From contig JAIVHC010000015.1 in the NCBI GenBank assembly GCA_020201305.1, positions 2,148-12,539 on the forward strand: a DNA stretch of 10,392 nucleotides. Direction: 5' to 3'. The translations under genes were made by a program, and so were the position numbers. The stretch is from Geobacteraceae bacterium. Lineage in GTDB: Bacteria > Desulfobacterota > Desulfuromonadia > Desulfuromonadales > Desulfuromonadaceae. Shown here piece after piece: positions 7,137 through 10,392 of this stretch. Below the pieces are notes generated by a model that saw only the letters and a program-made list of their open reading frames with translations, was not told the origin of the DNA and did not search any database. Within the stretch, counting starts at the first letter, position 1. Each line of letters opens with the position of its first letter.

Positions 7137-8431
7137 CCTGTTGCCTCCTCTGTGTGTTTCCCCTCCGGCCAGAGGTAATAATCGAGGGCATTCTTCTTCG
7201 CATGATACATGGCCTTGTCGGCATTCTGCAGGAGTTCCAGTGGGGTTGAGCCTGTATGGGGGTAGATGCTTATGCCGATGCTGCAATGCACATCTATACT
7301 TCTACCTTCAACTCCGTAGGGGATGTTCAAACGCTGAATTATTTTTTTCACCACCTTCGTTGCAGCAGCTGAATCGGGGAGCTCTTCAAGGATAAAAATA
7401 AATTCATCGCCTCCAAGGCGCGCAGCAGTATCGCTTTTCCGAATGGCCCCCATCAGGCGCGCGGCGAAATTCTTCAGGATGGTGTCGCCCACGTCGTGGC
7501 CAAACACATCGTTAATCTCCTTGAATTTATTCAGATCTACAAAGCACACGGCCACTATGTGTCCGTGGGTGCCTGCATTGTGCATCGCCTTTTCAAGGTG
7601 CTCAGCGAGAAGGTTGCGGTTGGGCAGTCCGGTGAGAGGGTCGTGGCTCGCCATGTGACGCAGGGTGGCTTCAGTGCGCTTGCGCAACGATACGTCATGA
7701 ATAATGCACTGGGTCAGATTTCTGTCCTGTACACTTACATTGCTACAGCTGATTTCCACTGCGATCTGCATCCCCGATTTACATTTAAGGTTCCGCTCTT
7801 TTATGGCGTCGTCTCTCCGTCCTTTACCCACGTAAGATTCTCCCTCCGCCATCTCAACCAGATCCCTCATCACCATGCTGAAAAGTTCCGCCCTGGGATA
7901 CCCGGTTACTGTTGAGGCAGCATTATTCACATCCTCAATTGTGCCGCTATCCGCATCCATTACAATAATGGGGCTCTTGGCATCATTTAAGAGGGCGCGA
8001 TAGCGGGTTTCGGAGGACTGCAGTTTCTGACATAAATCGTAGAGGGCTTCTTCCTGCAGGGTGCGCGCATGAACACTCGCGGTTGTGCCGCAGATACAGG
8101 TAGCGATGCCGTGTTCATCACGTTCAGCCGCAATAGCGCGGATTTCAATGCGGTGGTTTGTGGTATCTGCACACACCAGACGCAGTTCACACTCGATCTT
8201 AGCAATGTCGCCATGGCAGAGCAGGCGAAGTTTTTTTATTAATTTGGCGCGATCCCGGACATGCACAAGACGCAGAAAGGCGCGCGGAGAGCGGATTTCA
8301 GATTCATCCGTAGCGAGAATATTTCCCAGCCATGCCGGACTGTAGTTCAGAATCCCGGGCTGGAAGGTATAGACCCAGGTCCCGAAATGTCTCTGAAATA
8401 AAGAAAATAACTCTTGCATAGATACAGACAT
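7133..8431 (-). CDS. PAS-GGDEF diguanylate cyclase
   Basis: This 432-residue, apparently soluble sensor-cyclase makes c-di-GMP from two GTP. It has an N-terminal PAS-like region (about residues 5-120), a second PAS domain (about 140-250), then a GGDEF domain (about 262-420). The domain opens with SHDPLTGLPNRNLL, has FVDLNKFKEINDVFGHDVGD, and carries an intact GGDEF at 340-344. The product-inhibition I-site RxxD (RKSD, 331-334) lies five residues before GGDEF, so feedback control is expected. There is no EAL domain. I chose the ATG at 8431 because GGAGG precedes it by about 11 nt. The frame extends to a TTG at 8518 (461 aa) without a ribosome site. The stop overlaps the opposing gene's stop. 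No membrane helix was seen. Confidence 0.9.
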   Translation of the reverse strand: MSVSMQELFSLFQRHFGTWVYTFQPGILNYSPAWLGNILATDESEIRSPRAFLRLVHVRDRAKLIKKLRLLCHGDIAKIECELRLVCADTTNHRIEIRAIAAERDEHGIATCICGTTASVHARTLQEEALYDLCQKLQSSETRYRALLNDAKSPIIVMDADSGTIEDVNNAASTVTGYPRAELFSMVMRDLVEMAEGESYVGKGRRDDAIKERNLKCKSGMQIAVEISCSNVSVQDRNLTQCIIHDVSLRKRTEATLRHMASHDPLTGLPNRNLLAEHLEKAMHNAGTHGHIVAVCFVDLNKFKEINDVFGHDVGDTILKNFAARLMGAIRKSDTAARLGGDEFIFILEELPDSAAATKVVKKIIQRLNIPYGVEGRSIDVHCSIGISIYPHTGSTPLELLQNADKAMYHAKKNALDYYLWPEGKHTEEATG

Positions 8432-8722
8432 GGGATCCCGCACCTCCGGCAGATGTTCGTAACATTGCCCAAATAGCGGCAATGTAGTGCTGAGCAGAGC
8501 AGCATTAGCCCGGCTCAATGGTTGTGTTAGAGGATGGCAGAAATGGTTACAAAGTCAACTGAATATTAAGAATATTTTAGCCTGAATTGCACAAGCAATA
8601 TATGTGTATAAAAGGAGTGTATTGGCAGGCAAGGTCGCCAGGGAGCGCGGGAGGTCCGGGTGCGTGCTTTTTTGAATGTGCACGCACCCGGACCGAAGAT
8701 GTAGATTGAGACAGGAGAGGGC
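8432..8722. other. Intergenic region between the cyclase and the M23 gene
   Basis: These 291 bases contain the strong stem-loop at 8653-8694 and an AT-rich stretch at 8555-8610. On the minus strand, TTGCTT followed 18 nt later by TATTCT (near 8601-8572) is a weak promoter candidate for the cyclase gene; only part of each box matches sigma70 consensus. If the cyclase began at TTG 8518, about 90 bases of this region would be coding. I see no other gene. Confidence 0.45.
8653..8694. terminator. Perfect 15-bp stem-loop, possible terminator without U-tract
   Basis: The arm GGTCCGGGTGCGTGC (8653-8667) is exactly complementary to 8680-8694, with a 12-nt loop containing six T's in a row. It lies 29 bp beyond the stop of the minus-strand M23 frame and ahead of the minus-strand cyclase gene, where a terminator or transcript-stabilising hairpin would be expected. 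Neither strand has a U-tract right after the stem, so it is not a standard Rho-independent terminator. Confidence 0.55.
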
Positions 8723-9304
8723 TTAGCGCGGGGGTAGTTTGCTGCTGATGTTATTTTGCACCCAGTTCTGATCCCACCATTCGATGGGGTTTACCGGGGT
8801 GCCGGAGATGATCATACCGAAGTGAAGGTGATCCCCGCCTGCGAGTCCAGTAGAGCCAGTGCGCCCGATGATGTCACCTCGCTCTATCTCCTCCCCCACA
8901 CTGACCTCGATGCTGCTTAAATGGGCATACAGGCTCTGCAGGCCGAGGCCGTGGTCGATGATGACGCAGTTACCGTAGATTCCCCTGAAGTCGGTGAATA
9001 CCACGGTACCATCATTGGATGCCTGTACCTGATCCTGAGCTACCGAGGCGAGGTCGACCCCTAAATGGGTCTGGGTGTCGATGGTTTTGCCTGCATGGGT
9101 GTATTTACGCCGATCGCCAAAGGTTGCCCGGGTGGCGGTGTTGGGCTGGCGGATAAAAGCCTGATCCCAGGTGGGGTATGTCTGGGTATTGCTGCCGATC
9201 TCCTCCAGCCACGCGCGATTTTGGGGGCGCAGTTCGCGGTTGACCTTCAGGAAGATATCCAGGGGAGTCTGCGCTTCCGGGAACATGTGCTCAAATTGGG
9301 GCAT
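8723..9304 (-). CDS. M23-family metallopeptidase catalytic domain (C-terminal part of a broken gene)
   Basis: This frame encodes a zinc endopeptidase domain of the M23 (lysostaphin-like) family that cuts peptidoglycan cross-links. All metal and catalytic residues are present, numbering from the first Met: H80 and D84 in THLGVD, H127 in LYAHLS, and H161 in DHLHFG. GLAGGDHLHFGM near the end is the typical M23 signature. A leading segment (1-75) resembles the linker that precedes M23 in longer envelope proteins. The ATG at 9304 has no recognisable ribosome site, and protein-like sequence in the same frame continues upstream (INDRFLNSK) to about 9343. The frame is therefore better read as the 3' part of a gene disrupted near 9336-9348. 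Without the upstream part it has no signal peptide or membrane anchor. Confidence 0.8.
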   Translation of the reverse strand: MPQFEHMFPEAQTPLDIFLKVNRELRPQNRAWLEEIGSNTQTYPTWDQAFIRQPNTATRATFGDRRKYTHAGKTIDTQTHLGVDLASVAQDQVQASNDGTVVFTDFRGIYGNCVIIDHGLGLQSLYAHLSSIEVSVGEEIERGDIIGRTGSTGLAGGDHLHFGMIISGTPVNPIEWWDQNWVQNNISSKLPPR

Positions 9305-9333
9305 CTTGCTGTTCAGAAAACGATCGTTGATAT

Positions 9334-9834
9334 TTATAGTGTCTGTGACCGGATAAGGGGTTCAGAGGAGGTGTACGCAATCAGTCCTGCACCACCGTAG
9401 TTGAGATTGTGTGCTTTACTGGTTACCGAAACCATCGGCGCGCGGGTGTCGCGTGTCAACGCATAGGTAGCGTCGGAGCTGTTCCCTTTGCCGAAGTGGT
9501 AGTAGGCGCGGTCTGTGGTATTGATTGTAATCTCAACCGGACCATCCTGCAGATTAGGATCCAGCTCGATTACCTCATGCACGCTTGTGGTCTCCGCAGG
9601 ATATTCCTTGTCCAGCAGGGTGAATTCATTGTCGCCCTGGGTGAGGACGACGCTGGCATGTTTAAGACCGGATTTGTCCTCCAGCTCCAGATGCAGAAGT
9701 GTACTGCGCGTGATGTAACCAGCGTTGGGGCTGAAGCTTAATTCCGGCCCATTAGTATCGTGGAAATACATGTATGCGCCGAAGGCCAGGGCTCCAAGGA
9801 GTGCCAGGCCTAAAAGTTTTTTGATTCCTTTCAC
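9334..9834 (-). CDS. N-terminal membrane-anchored part of the broken M23 peptidase
   Basis: This 166-residue frame starts with a GTG at 9834 preceded by AAGGGG eight bases upstream, a credible start. Residues 7-24 form a single hydrophobic helix (signal anchor). The rest (about 29-160) is predicted extracytoplasmic beta-rich sequence with Ig-like character, for example SGLKHASVVLTQGD near 55-68 and DGPVEITINTTDRA near 97-110, ending GGAGLIAYTSSEP. The frame stops at 9334-9336, only 30 bases before the next same-strand frame. No function is expected for this piece alone. It would have placed the catalytic domain in the periplasm. Confidence 0.7.
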   Translation of the reverse strand: MKGIKKLLGLALLGALAFGAYMYFHDTNGPELSFSPNAGYITRSTLLHLELEDKSGLKHASVVLTQGDNEFTLLDKEYPAETTSVHEVIELDPNLQDGPVEITINTTDRAYYHFGKGNSSDATYALTRDTRAPMVSVTSKAHNLNYGGAGLIAYTSSEPLIRSQTL

Positions 9835-9964
9835 GATTTTATCCCCTTTGCATGTTGAAAAATTGGCTGTGTTTTAACTTAGATACAGATACCGTAGGTG
9901 TTTGTAATGCGGCATATGTTGTTGGTAAGGCGTTTAAGTAAGATGTTTTCGCAAAAACTCATAA

Positions 9965-9980
9965 GATGGCTAAGCAAAAA
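9965..9980 (+). repeat. Internal copy of the MITE-like end motif
   Basis: TAAGATG, five bases, GCAAAAA occurs at the left terminus (from 9939) and again 23 bp later (from 9962). The internal copy agrees with the right terminus at GATGGC and GCAAAAA. Repeated end motifs of this sort often serve as transposase-binding sites, which would be the natural role here. Confidence 0.45.
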
Positions 9981-10005
9981 TTTAGACCTACAAGGCCTGG
10001 TGGTT

Positions 10006-10049
10006 TTTCAGGGACGAAGGCATACATCTGGTATGTCGAGGTCCTGAAA
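10006..10049. repeat. Imperfect stem-loop inside the MITE-like element
   Basis: The outer arms TTTCAGGGAC (10006-10015) and GTCCTGAAA (10041-10049) pair over 9 bp with one bulged G. After a small internal loop, GGCATAC (10019-10025) pairs with GTATGTC (10031-10037) over 7 bp including one G-U, closing a 5-nt loop. The structure would form in RNA from either strand and could also act as a DNA cruciform. Confidence 0.55.
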
Positions 10050-10052
10050 CAA

Positions 10053-10080
10053 CGCCGTAACACCGTAAGGCGGACTTTTT
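10053..10080 (+). terminator. Weak terminator-like hairpin at the right end of the element
   Basis: CGCC (10053-10056) can pair with GGCG (10069-10072), and GAC then TTTTT (10076-10080) follows. The stem is only four base pairs with a 12-nt loop, and no plus-strand gene lies upstream, so this may simply be part of the repeat element. Confidence 0.2.
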
Positions 10081-10089
10081 GCGACGCCA

Positions 10090-10200
10090 TCAAGTAAATC
10101 TTCTTTCCCCGTCTGGTGCAATGATTCCATACTCGAGCAGGGGCGCTAAAAATATGCGAGCCCTTACCCAACGGCTTGAATCTATCAGATCCGCCGCATA
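10090..10200 (-). pseudogene. Possible C-terminal gene remnant ending at the MITE-like element
   Basis: The minus-strand frame reads like ordinary protein over about 37 codons, including RYAADLIDSSRWVRARIFLA and ending IIAPDGERRFT before a stop at 10092-10090. Upstream of about 10200 the frame continues to a TTG at 10281 but loses protein-like character, and no ribosome site is evident. The stop is formed at the element boundary. Removing the element and one AAGTAA copy would still give a stop at the same codon (TAA instead of TGA), so the element would have landed exactly at the end of this frame. I do not recognise the family; it may be chance. Confidence 0.25.
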
Positions 10201-10274
10201 ACGTGAACCGCGTTTTCTGGTGTTATACTGATATGCTACTATTCTGCACCTTTGCACAACACAAATCAGAGGTT

Positions 10275-10303
10275 TGGACAAACATAAAAAATGATAGTAT
10301 AAT
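10275..10303 (+). promoter_or_regulatory. Near-consensus sigma70 promoter
   Basis: TGGACA (10275-10280, five of six matches to TTGACA) is followed after exactly 17 bases by TATAAT (10298-10303, perfect), predicting transcription from about 10310 rightward. A small palindrome GTTTG-GA-CAAAC (10272-10283) overlaps the -35 box and could be an operator half. No gene begins in the remaining 80 bases, so the target lies beyond the window or is a small RNA. Confidence 0.55.
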
Positions 10304-10392
10304 TCTCTTTCTTACGCTGGCCCACACTGGGCCTCGCCTTCCGGCTGCGATGTATGTAACTACGCATATGGCTATCCAGTTGGCGTAGAACC

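Larger units (their letters stand above)
8723..9834 (-). pseudogene. M23 peptidase gene split by a frame-disrupting deletion
   Basis: Two adjacent same-strand frames look like one membrane-anchored M23 peptidase. The first part (9834-9334) ends in an abrupt stop just after SSEPLIRSQ. The second begins, one frame over, at DTININDRFLNSK near 9343. In intact relatives as I remember them, about 50-60 residues lie between those two points, so a deletion whose length is not a multiple of three is the simplest reading. Both parts otherwise keep conserved residues and no further stops, which suggests a recent event or an assembly or sequencing error. The comparison with relatives is from memory and was not computed. 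Confidence 0.65.
9936..10097. mobile_element. MITE-like element with terminal inverted repeats and 6-bp flanking duplication
   Basis: The left end 9942-9960 (GATGTTTTCGCAAAAACTC) and the reverse complement of the right end 10073-10091 (GATGGCGTCGCAAAAAGTC) match at 15 of 19 positions, framing a 150-bp unit. AAGTAA immediately abuts both ends (9936-9941 and 10092-10097), as expected of a target-site duplication. A third copy of the end motif (GATGGC, three bases, GCAAAAA) lies in direct orientation at 9965-9980, 23 bp after the first. A central stem-loop occupies 10006-10049. The unit has no coding capacity, so it would be a non-autonomous element moved by a transposase elsewhere. The sequence also resembles, from memory only, short intergenic repeats of deltaproteobacterial genomes. 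Confidence 0.6.
9835..10392. other. Right-end region without a convincing intact gene
   Basis: These 558 bases hold the leader of the M23 gene (9835-9935), a MITE-like element with its flanking duplication (9936-10097), a possible minus-strand gene remnant (10090 to about 10200), and a plus-strand promoter and leader near the window end. Open frames here are short, and none shows a recognisable domain. Confidence 0.6.

Noticed and set aside
9939..9980. Possible CRISPR from the two direct GATG-N5-GCAAAAA copies 23 bp apart
   Set aside because: There are only two direct copies, with no uniform repeat-spacer pattern, and the third copy is inverted at the other end; this fits a transposon end better.
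10313..10392. tRNA-like sequence on the minus strand at the right edge (ACTGGATAGC resembling a D-arm)
   Set aside because: No T-arm, anticodon stem or acceptor pairing follows; the resemblance is limited to a few bases.

Overview
The window looks like chromosomal DNA of a Gram-negative bacterium, most likely a member of the former Deltaproteobacteria (Desulfuromonadales/Geobacter-like). This placement is inferred from gene content: an Hsp70-like protein paired with a DUF2760 protein, an Mla lipid-transport operon in the order E-F-D-A-C followed by a cyclic-nucleotide-domain gene, and an M23 peptidase of a type I associate with that group. No rRNA or other marker gene fixes it.

Layout. Positions 1-2577 (minus strand) hold a compact operon: a DUF2760 membrane protein, a divergent Hsp70-type ATPase, and the first codons of a third gene running off the left edge. 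A 391-bp non-coding stretch (2578-2968) with two inverted repeats separates it from a divergent plus-strand operon. That operon (2969-7136) encodes an ABC-type phospholipid transport machine: permease MlaE, ATPase MlaF, the membrane-anchored MCE protein MlaD, outer-membrane MlaA and periplasmic MlaC. It ends with a small cyclic-nucleotide-binding-fold protein that has no DNA-binding domain. No MlaB (STAS) gene is present, and MlaA carries a signal peptide but no lipobox.

The operon ends tail-to-tail, with overlapping stop codons, against a minus-strand PAS-GGDEF diguanylate cyclase (7133-8431) that has intact catalytic and inhibitory sites. Upstream of the cyclase lies a perfect 15-bp stem-loop, then an M23 metallopeptidase gene that appears broken. 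Its N-terminal membrane/beta part (9334-9834) and its catalytic domain (8723-9304) are in different frames, and a middle segment seems to be missing.

The right end (9835-10392) has no convincing intact gene. It contains a 150-bp MITE-like element (9942-10091) with 19-bp imperfect terminal inverted repeats, a third internal copy of the end motif, a central stem-loop and a perfect 6-bp flanking direct repeat. Further right are a possible gene remnant and a near-consensus plus-strand sigma70 promoter, followed by a leader that can form alternative stems and runs off the window.

How they work together. MlaA, C, D, E and F would move phospholipids between outer and inner membranes. The cyclic-nucleotide-fold protein, co-transcribed with them, is a candidate accessory or regulatory subunit. 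The Hsp70/DUF2760 cluster is a separate unit of unknown function. The strongest leads are the MITE-like element, the broken peptidase, the regulator-like last gene of the mla operon, and the right-edge promoter and leader.
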